From JACPLA01 sp035291905 (lineage in GTDB: Bacteria > Bacteroidota > Ignavibacteria > UBA10030), in contig DATDRF010000116.1 in assembly GCA_035291905.1 (NCBI GenBank), positions 1 to 26,029 of the forward strand: a stretch of 26,029 bases of DNA, given 5' to 3'. This document shows positions 14,874 through 22,145 of this stretch, in pieces. Under the pieces are notes generated by a model. That model was not told the DNA's origin and ran no database searches. It saw only the letters and a program-made list of their open reading frames with translations. The position numbers were made by a program, and so were the translations under genes. Numbering within the stretch: the stretch's first letter is position 1; each line of letters opens with the position of its first letter.

Positions 14874-17189
14874 CTAAGAAATATCTGGCCTCATTCGAAC
14901 AAACACCGGTTCCCGAAGCATTCCGTCCTTCGTCAGCGATGCATACTGAATCTCGCAAAAAAGCACCGGTTCCACCCATATCGTCTGCGCATCATCGATC
15001 GGCTTCTCGTCGACCGGTCGTTTAATCCGTTCAAGCTTCTCCACCTCGCCCAGAACTGATTTTAACATCCGATCGTCAAATCCGGTTCCGACTTTCCCCA
15101 CGTATCGTAATCTGTTCTCTTCCCGTTGGGCAATGTGAAGTGCACCGAATGACGAGGATCGGTCCCCTTTCCCTTTCGTGTAGCCTACAATCACGCATTC
15201 CACGCTGTGCCGGGTCTTGATCTTGAGCCATTGGGGCGATCGCCTGCCGGCCTGATACGTACTCTCTTTCTCTTTGGCCATCACTCCTTCGAGTCCCATT
15301 GCCGCCGCGGCCTGGAAGAGCTGTGTTCCGTCTTCAACCGCCTCGCTGAACCTGTATGCGGACTCGGGTTTGATCACGTCGCTGAGCCACGCGCGGCGCC
15401 GCGTCAATGGCTCATTGACAATAGGACGGCCGTCGAGCCACAGACAATCGAAAATATAGCAAAAAGCCGGGTGCTTTGCACGCGCTCTTGCCACAGCGTT
15501 TTCCGATGTCTGCTGCATGCGATGGATGACGTCCTTGAATACCGGCTTGCCCGAGGAATCGAGACAGACGATCTCTGCGTCAAAGAGGCCCGATGTGGCG
15601 CGAAACGATTGCTCCGGGATAAGAAGCTCGGGAAAGCTCTTTGTAATGTCCTTCCGGTTGCGCGAATGGATCTTGACGACTCCTTCATCAAGCGAAATCA
15701 TCGCGCGGATCCCGTCCCATTTGACTTCATAGAGGTAATTCGAGGAAGGGGGGACGTCGCTTCTGCTTTCCGACAGCATCGGTTCAATGGGATCGAGAAT
15801 GTAATCAACTTGAGGTTTGTCAACACGCTCACAGAGCCAGTTCTTGTCACCCGTGGCATAAATGCGATATTCCCCGTTCAGCTCACGACTTTGGAGTCGA
15901 AAATAGAAGCCGTCCTTCTTCTCTTTGGTAATCTCATATGTTCCGAGGGCAAACACCCACACGTCTCCGCCTCCGTATTCCCCCTTGGGGATCTTTCCTT
16001 CAAAAGTCAGATAACTCAGCGGATGATCCTCCACCTGTACCGCCAGCCTCTTGATCCCCGGCCGGGGCGGCAGGCCCTTTGGCACCGCCCAGGATTTCAG
16101 TGTCCCCTTCTGTTCGAGTCTGAGGTCGTAATGAAGTCTCGATGCGTGATGCCGATGAATGACAAACGCGGTTCCTCGTCCGGCTTTCACGGAGGGAGGC
16201 GGCTCCGGCGTCTTCTTAAACGCCCGTTTCTTGTCGTAACTCTGAAGGGACTCCTTTGTCTCTTTTCGTATCGGTGTCGGAACCCGGGCCGGTGTTTTTC
16301 TTTTTGTATGGAGCGGCACTGCATACGCTGCAAGCCCTTCCCACGCGTCCCCGTTCTTGAGAAGAAGATCGGGAACTGTCTGGATATTAAGTTCGGAAGG
16401 GGATTTGATCCCCTCAAGCTGGTCCCAGTGGAGGGGCATGGAGACATGTGCACCCTTGCTTCCCCGCACACTGTAGGGCGAGATGATTGTCTGAAAGGTC
16501 CGGTTCCGGTAGATGTCGATCAGCACTTTCCCTTTGCGATACTCCTTCTTGATATGGAGGGTTGTGCTCGTCTTGTTCCTGTCAACGAAAGGCTGGGCAA
16601 TCGCCTTCGCAGCCTCAAAGACTTCGTCGAATGACCATTTCGGTTCGATAGGAGCAAGAACATGAAGGCCTTTCTTTCCCGTTGTCTTGACAAATGCATG
16701 GTACCCGAACTGTTCGAGGTGATCCTTGTATTCAAATGCCAGCTCCTTGGTGTTGGCAAACAGGAAGTCCTCGGGAGGATCAAAATCGACAACGAAATAA
16801 TCGGGCTTGTCGAAACGCGGCGACCGGGAGTGCATCTGATGAAGTTCGATACAGGCGAGATTGGCCAGGAAGACGAGCGATGCATCTTCGGTCGCAATCA
16901 TATAGTCGATCTTCTTCACCTTGTCGCCCAGTTCGGCGTGGTCCATCCATTTGGGCGCCCAATCCGGACGATTCTTCTGAAAAAAAGACTCTCCGTTTAC
17001 TCCATTGGGATAGCGGACGACCGAGAGCGGTCTTCCCTTGATGTGGGAGAGGATCGTTGGGGCGAGTTTCAGGTAATACTGAATAAGCTCGGCTTTGACG
17101 AACTCGTCCTCGGGCCAAAGGACTTTCTTGAGGTTCGTGAGCTCGACCGTCCTTTTACCCACTTTGACATATTGTGAACTTCGCGCCAT
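14874..17189 (-). CDS. ligD: LigD, multifunctional NHEJ DNA ligase (POL-PE-LIG)
   Basis: A 771-residue enzyme for break repair with Ku. Domain order is polymerase, phosphoesterase, ligase, as in mycobacterial LigD rather than the PE-LIG-POL order of Pseudomonas. POL (about 10-290): DFD with D135 and D137, TTGKKGLHVLAP with H176, and the third acidic residue D225. PE (about 338-460): the catalytic set H347, H353, D355, R357, H389 and Y393 is all visible. LIG (about 468-771): KWDGIR with nucleotidyl-accepting K490, FDAEIV, LEGVMAKE, WLKIK, and a C-terminal OB fold. All three active sites look intact. ATG at 17189 has no strong ribosome site. A long antisense frame over this gene is only a shadow. 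Confidence 0.97.
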   Translation of the reverse strand: MARSSQYVKVGKRTVELTNLKKVLWPEDEFVKAELIQYYLKLAPTILSHIKGRPLSVVRYPNGVNGESFFQKNRPDWAPKWMDHAELGDKVKKIDYMIATEDASLVFLANLACIELHQMHSRSPRFDKPDYFVVDFDPPEDFLFANTKELAFEYKDHLEQFGYHAFVKTTGKKGLHVLAPIEPKWSFDEVFEAAKAIAQPFVDRNKTSTTLHIKKEYRKGKVLIDIYRNRTFQTIISPYSVRGSKGAHVSMPLHWDQLEGIKSPSELNIQTVPDLLLKNGDAWEGLAAYAVPLHTKRKTPARVPTPIRKETKESLQSYDKKRAFKKTPEPPPSVKAGRGTAFVIHRHHASRLHYDLRLEQKGTLKSWAVPKGLPPRPGIKRLAVQVEDHPLSYLTFEGKIPKGEYGGGDVWVFALGTYEITKEKKDGFYFRLQSRELNGEYRIYATGDKNWLCERVDKPQVDYILDPIEPMLSESRSDVPPSSNYLYEVKWDGIRAMISLDEGVVKIHSRNRKDITKSFPELLIPEQSFRATSGLFDAEIVCLDSSGKPVFKDVIHRMQQTSENAVARARAKHPAFCYIFDCLWLDGRPIVNEPLTRRRAWLSDVIKPESAYRFSEAVEDGTQLFQAAAAMGLEGVMAKEKESTYQAGRRSPQWLKIKTRHSVECVIVGYTKGKGDRSSSFGALHIAQREENRLRYVGKVGTGFDDRMLKSVLGEVEKLERIKRPVDEKPIDDAQTIWVEPVLFCEIQYASLTKDGMLREPVFVRMRPDIS

Positions 17190-17240
17190 GGGAACACAAG
17201 GTAACCAGAAAGTGGATAGAGAATCAACCAGCGGGACGTT

Positions 17241-17293
17241 CTTTCCCTCTGTGCTCTCCGTGTCTTCTCCGTGCTCTCTGTGTCATAGCTTTT
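17241..17293 (+). repeat. Dispersed CTCTGTG-type repeat, copy 1
   Basis: A pyrimidine-rich stretch built from imperfect (T/C)TC(T/C)GTG units spaced 9-11 nt. It lies in the intergenic space between the divergent ligD and DUF72 genes. It aligns over about 50 nt with 23573-23623, sharing the core CTCCGTGCYCTCTGTGT in the same orientation. It does not code for a convincing protein. Confidence 0.6.
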
Positions 17294-17324
17294 GCAGGAG
17301 GAGTGTCACACAGAAAACGGCCGA

Positions 17325-17353
17325 TTGATTCGCTTTTAGAGGAATCTTATATT
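17325..17353 (+). promoter_or_regulatory. Housekeeping-type promoter of DUF72, probably leaderless
   Basis: TTGATT (17325-17330), a 17-nt spacer and TATATT (17348-17353). The start codon of DUF72 at 17361 lies 7 nt after the -10, where transcription should begin. No Shine-Dalgarno sequence is present, so the message may be leaderless. Confidence 0.5.
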
Positions 17354-17360
17354 ATGCCCC

Positions 17361-18101
17361 ATGATCATCTATCCGGGCACAAGCGGCTATAGCTACAAAG
17401 AATGGAAGGGTTTCTTCTACCCCGAAGATCTTCCGAATGATCAGATGCTGAAGTATTATGGCGAGCGGCTCCCTTCGGTGGAGATCAACAACACGTTCTA
17501 CAGGTCACCGAAGAAGGAAATGGTTGAATCGTGGGCAGCCGCCGTCCCGGAGAACTTCCGCTTTTCCCTCAAAGCCCCACAGAAGATCACCCACATCAAG
17601 CGCCTGAGCAATGCCGGCGACGAAACCGATTATTTCATAAACACCGCCCGGGCGATGGGCGGGAAGTTGGGCGTTGTTCTGTTTCAGTGTCCTCCGAATT
17701 TCCGCAAAGATCTCACACGGCTCCAGGTCTTTCTGAAAGCTCTTCCCGCAGATGTCCGTTGCGCGTTTGAATTCCGTCATGAAACATGGTTTGATGACGA
17801 TGTGTTTTCTCTCCTGAGAGAGACGAACTGTGCATTGTGCGTTGCAGACACCGACGAAGAGCTGAAGGTCCCTTTTGTCGGCACAGCAGACTGGGGATAC
17901 ATGCGCCTTCGGAGGCCCGAATACTCAAAAGCCGATTTGCGCAACTGGATCAAGAAGATCTTGGACCAGAAATGGGACACTGCTTTTGTCTTCTTTAAGC
18001 ATGAGGAAGGGGGAGTGGGAGCGAAGATGGCGGTCGATTTCTTAAAGCTTGCTCCGGGGGCTCCGCAGAAGAAGGCCGGGAGTCAAAAGCTTCAGGAATG
18101 A
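17361..18101 (+). CDS. DUF72 family protein
   Basis: A 246-residue cytoplasmic protein of the DUF72 family (TIM-barrel-like fold). It shows the N-terminal YPGTSGYSYKEWKGFFYP, LPSVEINNTFYRSP, FRFSLKAPQKITHIKRL, VLFQCPPNF, CAFEFRHETWF, and a late AFVFFKHEEGG-type segment, all typical in order and spacing. Its biochemical role is not established. The gene is followed after 12 nt by the hydrolase gene and then the MFS gene, so it probably heads a three-gene operon. Confidence 0.92.
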   Translation: MIIYPGTSGYSYKEWKGFFYPEDLPNDQMLKYYGERLPSVEINNTFYRSPKKEMVESWAAAVPENFRFSLKAPQKITHIKRLSNAGDETDYFINTARAMGGKLGVVLFQCPPNFRKDLTRLQVFLKALPADVRCAFEFRHETWFDDDVFSLLRETNCALCVADTDEELKVPFVGTADWGYMRLRRPEYSKADLRNWIKKILDQKWDTAFVFFKHEEGGVGAKMAVDFLKLAPGAPQKKAGSQKLQE

Positions 18102-18113
18102 TTTAACCTTCCG

Positions 18114-18797
18114 ATGACCTCTCTGGAAAAGTCAATCTCGGTTGAAGTCGAAGAGGGCGGTGCCCTCGTGAGCGGACTCTTCCTGCGACCTGAGAATGCC
18201 CGTTCCCTCCTTGTCTTCGGCCATGGCGCAGGTGCCGGAATGAAGCATCCCTTCATGACGGAGATTGCACACGGGCTCGCCGAGAGGGGAGTTGCGACTC
18301 TCCGATATCAGTTTCCCTACATGGAGGCAGGGAGGAAAAGACCCGACCCAAAACCCGTGCTTCTTGCGACCGTGCGAGCTGCAGTCTCTCGAGCAAAGGA
18401 TCTCGATAAGAAGCTCCCGTTGTTCGTGGGCGGAAAATCGATGGGAGGACGAATGAGTTCGACGGCGATGGCCCAGAATCCGATATCAGGCGTGAAAGGA
18501 ATCGTCTTCTTTGGCTTTCCGCTCCACCCGCCGGGAATGCCATCCGTCGATCGGGCAGCGCACCTTGCAGACGTGAAGGTTCCAATGTTGTTTTTGCAGG
18601 GAACCCGCGATAAGCTGGCCGACCTCATGCTTTTGAAGCCTGTTATCAAAACCCTCGGTAAGCATGCACACCTGCACATTATAGAAGGCGGTGACCATTC
18701 GTTTCATCTCCCCAAGTCGCAGGGGAAGACGGATGCCGCTGTGCTTGACGATCTCTCGGAAACTGCGGTGCAATGGATGTCGCTCATCGTGCATTAG
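18114..18797 (+). CDS. Alpha/beta hydrolase, KANL3/Tex30 type
   Basis: A 227-residue cytoplasmic alpha/beta hydrolase. The oxyanion region is VFGHGAGAGMKHPFM. The nucleophile is Ser109 in GGKSMGG, the acid is Asp166 in QGTRDKLAD, and the base is His195 in GGDHSFH. The pattern fits the KANL3/Tex30 (dienelactone-hydrolase-like) group whose substrates are unknown. The ATG is 12 nt after DUF72 and lacks a strong ribosome site. Confidence 0.88.
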   Translation: MTSLEKSISVEVEEGGALVSGLFLRPENARSLLVFGHGAGAGMKHPFMTEIAHGLAERGVATLRYQFPYMEAGRKRPDPKPVLLATVRAAVSRAKDLDKKLPLFVGGKSMGGRMSSTAMAQNPISGVKGIVFFGFPLHPPGMPSVDRAAHLADVKVPMLFLQGTRDKLADLMLLKPVIKTLGKHAHLHIIEGGDHSFHLPKSQGKTDAAVLDDLSETAVQWMSLIVH

Positions 18798-18816
18798 GTC
18801 ACTCTTTTCAACTCTG

Positions 18817-20013
18817 ATGATGACTTTAAGTTCTCGCGTAAAGGATTACCTTGGGTTGAACCGGAACGTGGGGATCCTGGCTGCGAGCACGCTTGTACTC
18901 GCCCTTGGAGAAGAACTTTGGCTGGCTTTCTTGCCGAAATACCTTGTGGCGCTTGGTGCCTCGGCTTTTGTCGTGGGTCTCTTCGGGTCAACAAAAGACC
19001 TGCTTGATGGTGTCTACCAGTATCCGGGCGGTTGGTTTGCCGATCGGTTCGGCAGGAAATCGGCGTTGATGACCTTCACGGTTGTTGCAATGGGAGGATA
19101 TGTCCTTGCGGCGATCGCGCCGTCGTGGTGGCTTTTGTTCCCCGCGCTTGTGTTGATCATGGCATGGAAATCCGGCGCGTTTCCCGTCTCGTTCGCGGTC
19201 ATAGGCGATGCCCTGCCGAAGGGAAAACGGGGAACAGCATTCAGTGTTCAATCGGTCATGCAGAGGCTCCCAAGAGTCGTTGGAGCACCGCTTGGAGGCC
19301 TCCTCATTATGGTCTTTGGCATTGGAGTGGGAGTGCGGGCGGCCCTTGTGGCGACTATCCTGCTGGGAATGGGGACGCTGGTGATGCAGAGGTTTGGATT
19401 TGTTGAGAATCCGCCCTTCGAGTATCACGACGATCAAGGAGCCCTGGGGTCTTCCCTCAGGCGGTTACCTCTCGTACTCAAGCGGCTTCTCTTCGTGGAA
19501 TGCGTCGTACGCACGGGAGAGGCGGTCGCGGCGTCGTTCATCATTCTCTACGTAACGGATGTCCTGAACGTTGGAATAGAATCCTACGGACTGCTCTACG
19601 CACTTCAGCAGATGATCGCGATTGTCATGTATCTCCCGGCGGGAAAACTTGCCGATCTTGCGGGCCGTCGATCCCTGATCGCTCTGACCTTTCTCTTCTT
19701 TGGGCTGTTTCCCTTCTCCGTCTACATCGCTCATTCGCCCCTCCTTCTTGTCATAGCATTTGTCATCGGGGGATTGAAGGAGTTCGGCGAACCCGCGCGT
19801 AAATCCTTCATCGTGGATCATGTTCCGTCATCTGAGAGGGGGCGGGCGGTAGGAGCCTATTATACAATTCGCAATCTCGCGATCGTTCCCGGGGGCCTCA
19901 TAGGCGGACTCTTGTGGGGAGTGTCGGCGGAACTGACGTTCCTCTCAGCGCTCGCCCTGGGGCTTGCCGGCTTCGCGGCCTTCCTCCTGCTTCCGGGGAA
20001 GGAATTTCACTGA
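18817..20013 (+). CDS. MFS transporter
   Basis: A 398-residue integral membrane protein with about 12 hydrophobic segments and the major facilitator loop motif GGWFADRFGRKSAL between helices 2 and 3, and its echo PAGKLADLAGRRSLI in the second half. Residue pattern suggests export of a small molecule, but the substrate cannot be told. The frame stays open far upstream to 18691, but that part overlaps the hydrolase gene. The two adjacent ATGs at 18817 and 18820, 19 nt after the hydrolase stop, fit the first membrane helix. Last gene of the DUF72 operon; convergent with the lipoprotein gene 19 nt away. Confidence 0.92.
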   Translation: MMTLSSRVKDYLGLNRNVGILAASTLVLALGEELWLAFLPKYLVALGASAFVVGLFGSTKDLLDGVYQYPGGWFADRFGRKSALMTFTVVAMGGYVLAAIAPSWWLLFPALVLIMAWKSGAFPVSFAVIGDALPKGKRGTAFSVQSVMQRLPRVVGAPLGGLLIMVFGIGVGVRAALVATILLGMGTLVMQRFGFVENPPFEYHDDQGALGSSLRRLPLVLKRLLFVECVVRTGEAVAASFIILYVTDVLNVGIESYGLLYALQQMIAIVMYLPAGKLADLAGRRSLIALTFLFFGLFPFSVYIAHSPLLLVIAFVIGGLKEFGEPARKSFIVDHVPSSERGRAVGAYYTIRNLAIVPGGLIGGLLWGVSAELTFLSALALGLAGFAAFLLLPGKEFH

Positions 20014-20032
20014 GTGATCCCAACCTTTTGTC

Positions 20033-20326
20033 TCAGTTGTCTCTTCTCTGGTCGCGCCGCGGGGCGTCGTTTTGATTCTGACCGCCAACCCTGTCTTCCC
20101 CTGTCCTCACGGGTCCGGATTCCCTATGCTCAAATGTCGGAGTCGGAGGGTAATAAGGGACATGCACCGGTCCTCGTGGCGGTAGAGGAGGCGGCGGAGG
20201 AGGGGGCGGGGGAGGCGGTGGCCACGGATCGTCGATGATCACGTACGTGGGGTGGTCGATGTACGCCTGCGTATAACAGCCCGAAAACGAAAGCGCAGCA
20301 ATCAGAAGAAATGCCGTGGTTCTCAT
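20033..20326 (-). CDS. Small polyproline lipoprotein
   Basis: A 97-residue exported protein. A short signal peptide ends in the lipobox-like SFSGC with Cys17, so it is probably a lipoprotein. The mature part has YIDHPTYVIIDDPW, then a run of 12 prolines, more Pro (LPPRGPVHVPYYPP), and a charged, Asn/Gln/Arg-rich end. The Pro run should need elongation factor P. The start at 20326 is chosen because GGAGGG ends 6 nt upstream of it; the ATG at 20332 would abut that site. No family recognised. Confidence 0.7.
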   Translation of the reverse strand: MRTTAFLLIAALSFSGCYTQAYIDHPTYVIIDDPWPPPPPPPPPPPPLPPRGPVHVPYYPPTPTFEHRESGPVRTGEDRVGGQNQNDAPRRDQRRDN

Positions 20327-20432
20327 TGTCATCCCTCCATAGTCCTGAGAAAATAATCCTCAAAAAGGATACCAGCAGGTGGTTTTGACCAAATAGCTTA
20401 TTACCAGCCGGTTTCTGAATATCAATCACCGG

Positions 20433-20462
20433 GGCCTCCTACCTTCCTGTCTACTGGAGGCC
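20433..20462. repeat. Inverted repeat in the lipoprotein/SPFH intergenic region
   Basis: GGCCTCC (20433-20439) and GGAGGCC (20456-20462) form a 7-bp dyad with a 16-nt centre. No T tract follows, so it is not a standard terminator. The 250-nt gap between 20327 and 20577 otherwise holds only the SPFH promoter and its operator. Confidence 0.35.
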
Positions 20463-20521
20463 ATCAATGCCCTCCTTTGTGGACACCCGGCGGGGAATCT
20501 TACGATTCTTTCATTTTCCTC

Positions 20522-20550
20522 TTGACAATGTGATATTAATATGATATCAT
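20522..20550 (+). promoter_or_regulatory. Sigma-70-type promoter of the SPFH-RHH operon
   Basis: A perfect TTGACA -35 (20522-20527), a 17-nt spacer, and TATCAT -10 (20545-20550). Transcription would begin near 20557, 20 nt before the ATG; AGGAG (20567-20571) lies 6 nt before the start codon. Confidence 0.8.
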
Positions 20551-20561
20551 TGCGATATCAC
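20530..20561. promoter_or_regulatory. 32-bp dyad operator over the SPFH-RHH promoter
   Basis: Three elements share one symmetry centre between 20545 and 20546: GTGATAT (20530-20536), the palindrome TGATATCA (20542-20549) and ATATCAC (20555-20561). Read as direct repeats, (T/C)GATAT recurs at 20531, 20542 and 20553, an 11-bp period, about one DNA turn. The element covers the spacer, the -10 and the start point, so a bound protein would block transcription. Tandem short half-sites with one-turn phasing are the kind of site ribbon-helix-helix proteins use, and the operon encodes one. Confidence 0.65.
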
Positions 20562-20577
20562 AGTCTAGGAGATTGCC

Positions 20578-21453
20578 ATGCAAACTGTCACTGAAACGTC
20601 TGCCCGAAGGATGAACGGCTATTTGTTCCTTGTCGCCCAGTTTGTTCTCGTTGCCCTCAATGCCTATCTGATCTATTGGATAGCCCTCAATGAGGAGGTG
20701 CAGGGACTCTGGGTCGAAATTCCCCTCTTCCTCTACACCGTCCTTCATATGGTTGGATTCTTCGTCGTTCAGCCGAATGAAGGGCGTGTTCTGGTTCTCT
20801 TCGGCAAGTACATAGGTTCTGTGCGGGATTCCGGATTCCACTGGGCCAATCCATTTGCCATCAAGAAACATATCTCGCTGAGAATCCGCAATTTCAACAG
20901 TGAGAAGATAAAAGTGAACGACAAGCACGGTAATCCGATCGAAATAGCTGCAGTCGTGGTTTGGCGCGTTGTTGACACTTCGCGGGCTCTCTTCGACGTT
21001 GAAGATTTCGAAGAGTTCGTGGGAATACAGAGTGAGACCGCAATCAGGGGTCTTGCAACCAGCTATCCGTACGATTCCCAAACCGAAGAGGTGGCCTCTC
21101 TGCGCGGAAATCCCCAGCTCATCGCTGAACAGCTCCAGAAAGAGCTGCAAACGCGCCTTCAGGTTGCCGGTGTTGAAGTGACCGAATCGAGAATCAGCCA
21201 CCTGGCCTACGCTCCTGAGATCGCTCAGGCTATGCTGCGGCGCCAGCAGGCACAGGCGATTATCGATGCGCGGAAGAAGATCGTTGAAGGAGCGGTAGGG
21301 ATGGTCGATGATGCACTCCGCCTCCTGAGCGAGCATCACATCGTCGAGCTCGACGAAGAGAAGAAGGCGACAATGGTCAACAATCTCATGGTCGCTCTTG
21401 TCTCCGAAACTCAGGCTCAGCCGATCATTAACACCGGGACGCTGTATTCATGA
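20578..21453 (+). CDS. SPFH/band 7 (stomatin-like) membrane protein
   Basis: A 291-residue protein. Two hydrophobic helices lie at about 13-36 and 44-64, followed by the SPFH domain: VVQPNEGRVLVLFGKYIG, then SGFHWANPF, KVNDKHGNPIEIAAVVVWRV and DTSRALFDVEDFEEFV. Next comes the AEQLQKELQTRLQVAGVEV segment and the helical tail with LRRQQAQAIIDARKKIVEGAVGMV. SPFH proteins form large membrane rings or microdomains, often around proteases or other membrane proteins; no protease gene is adjacent here. First gene of a tight operon: its TGA overlaps the next ATG (ATGA). Confidence 0.93.
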   Translation: MQTVTETSARRMNGYLFLVAQFVLVALNAYLIYWIALNEEVQGLWVEIPLFLYTVLHMVGFFVVQPNEGRVLVLFGKYIGSVRDSGFHWANPFAIKKHISLRIRNFNSEKIKVNDKHGNPIEIAAVVVWRVVDTSRALFDVEDFEEFVGIQSETAIRGLATSYPYDSQTEEVASLRGNPQLIAEQLQKELQTRLQVAGVEVTESRISHLAYAPEIAQAMLRRQQAQAIIDARKKIVEGAVGMVDDALRLLSEHHIVELDEEKKATMVNNLMVALVSETQAQPIINTGTLYS

Positions 21454-21626
21454 GCGAAAAGAAGAAATTCCTTCTTCGCGTCGACGAAGATATCTACGCG
21501 GCCCTCGAAAAGTGGGCCGCCGACGACCTTCGCAGCGTCAATGCGCAGATCGAATTTCTTCTCACTGACGTATTGAAGCAGGCAGGCAGGGCGAAGCAAA
21601 GCGAAGAAAGAAAGAAAAAATCATGA
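21450..21626 (+). CDS. Ribbon-helix-helix (Arc-like) DNA-binding protein
   Basis: A 58-residue basic protein. KKKFLLRVDEDIYAALEKWA gives the N-terminal strand and first helix of the RHH fold, and LRSVNAQIEFLLTDVLKQAG the second helix with the typical SxNxxIexLL pattern of Arc/MetJ-type and antitoxin-like proteins. Such proteins act as dimers that insert a paired beta strand into the major groove. Both ends are overlapped: ATG 21450 sits in the SPFH stop (ATGA) and its own TGA overlaps the next ATG (ATGA). Likely repressor of its own operon through the dyad at 20530-20561 (inference). Confidence 0.88.
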   Translation: MSEKKKFLLRVDEDIYAALEKWAADDLRSVNAQIEFLLTDVLKQAGRAKQSEERKKKS

Positions 21627-22126
21627 TTCCGTTTGTGGCGCTTCACGCAGGGTCATTCACGTTTGTTCAGAAAAGCATCTGGCACCGGCGTTATGAGCTG
21701 ATGGAAGGCGAAAAGACGGTTGGAACGCTGTCGTTTCGTCGTCTTCTCAGCGACCAAACTGATGTCGAATGTGTCGAAGGACATTGGGTATTCAACACGA
21801 AGGGGGTATTCAATCCTGTGGCAATCATAAGCCCCCCGGATGCGAAGAAGCCCCTCGCGACGATTTCGCTGAAGCAATCGAGAGGAATGTTCGCTCTAAG
21901 GCTCCCTCGTTATAGGACACTGCGGCTGGCTACCAATATTTGGAAATCTGAGTATGTTCTGAAGACCTCCATGAATGCAACTCTCTGCACGCTCAAGATA
22001 CGGCAGTTTCCGAAATTCGGAGGTGATCTCACCGTCGAACGCGATGCAGAGTTCCTTCGCGAATACCCCTGGCTCACGTATCTTGTTGCCTATGTAGCAT
22101 TGCTCAACCAGCGGAGGCATTCGTAA
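21623..22126 (+). CDS. Uncharacterised protein, possibly tubby/LURP-like fold
   Basis: A 167-residue protein with no signal peptide. It is mostly short beta strands with regularly spaced Trp, Gly and aromatic residues (KSIWHRRYELMEGEKTVGTL, then GHWVFNTKGVF, RGMFALRLPRYRTLRLATNI and WKSEYVL). It ends in a hydrophobic helix, PWLTYLVAYVALLNQRRHS. This layout, a beta barrel wrapped round a C-terminal apolar helix, resembles tubby-C-terminal, phospholipid-scramblase or LURP-one proteins, but I see no catalytic motif and the match is only by shape. Third gene of the SPFH operon, coupled by an ATGA overlap. Confidence 0.8.
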   Translation: MIPFVALHAGSFTFVQKSIWHRRYELMEGEKTVGTLSFRRLLSDQTDVECVEGHWVFNTKGVFNPVAIISPPDAKKPLATISLKQSRGMFALRLPRYRTLRLATNIWKSEYVLKTSMNATLCTLKIRQFPKFGGDLTVERDAEFLREYPWLTYLVAYVALLNQRRHS

Positions 22127-22145
22127 TTCCGCTGAAAGGAACAAC

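Noticed and set aside
15207..16634. A 475-codon frame on the plus strand opposite ligD
   Set aside because: LigD has three intact catalytic domains on the other strand; the antisense protein has no domain features and is a by-product of codon bias.
18691..18816. Upstream extension of the MFS frame
   Set aside because: It lies inside the hydrolase gene, is basic and not membrane-like; the two ATGs at 18817 and 18820 fit helix 1.
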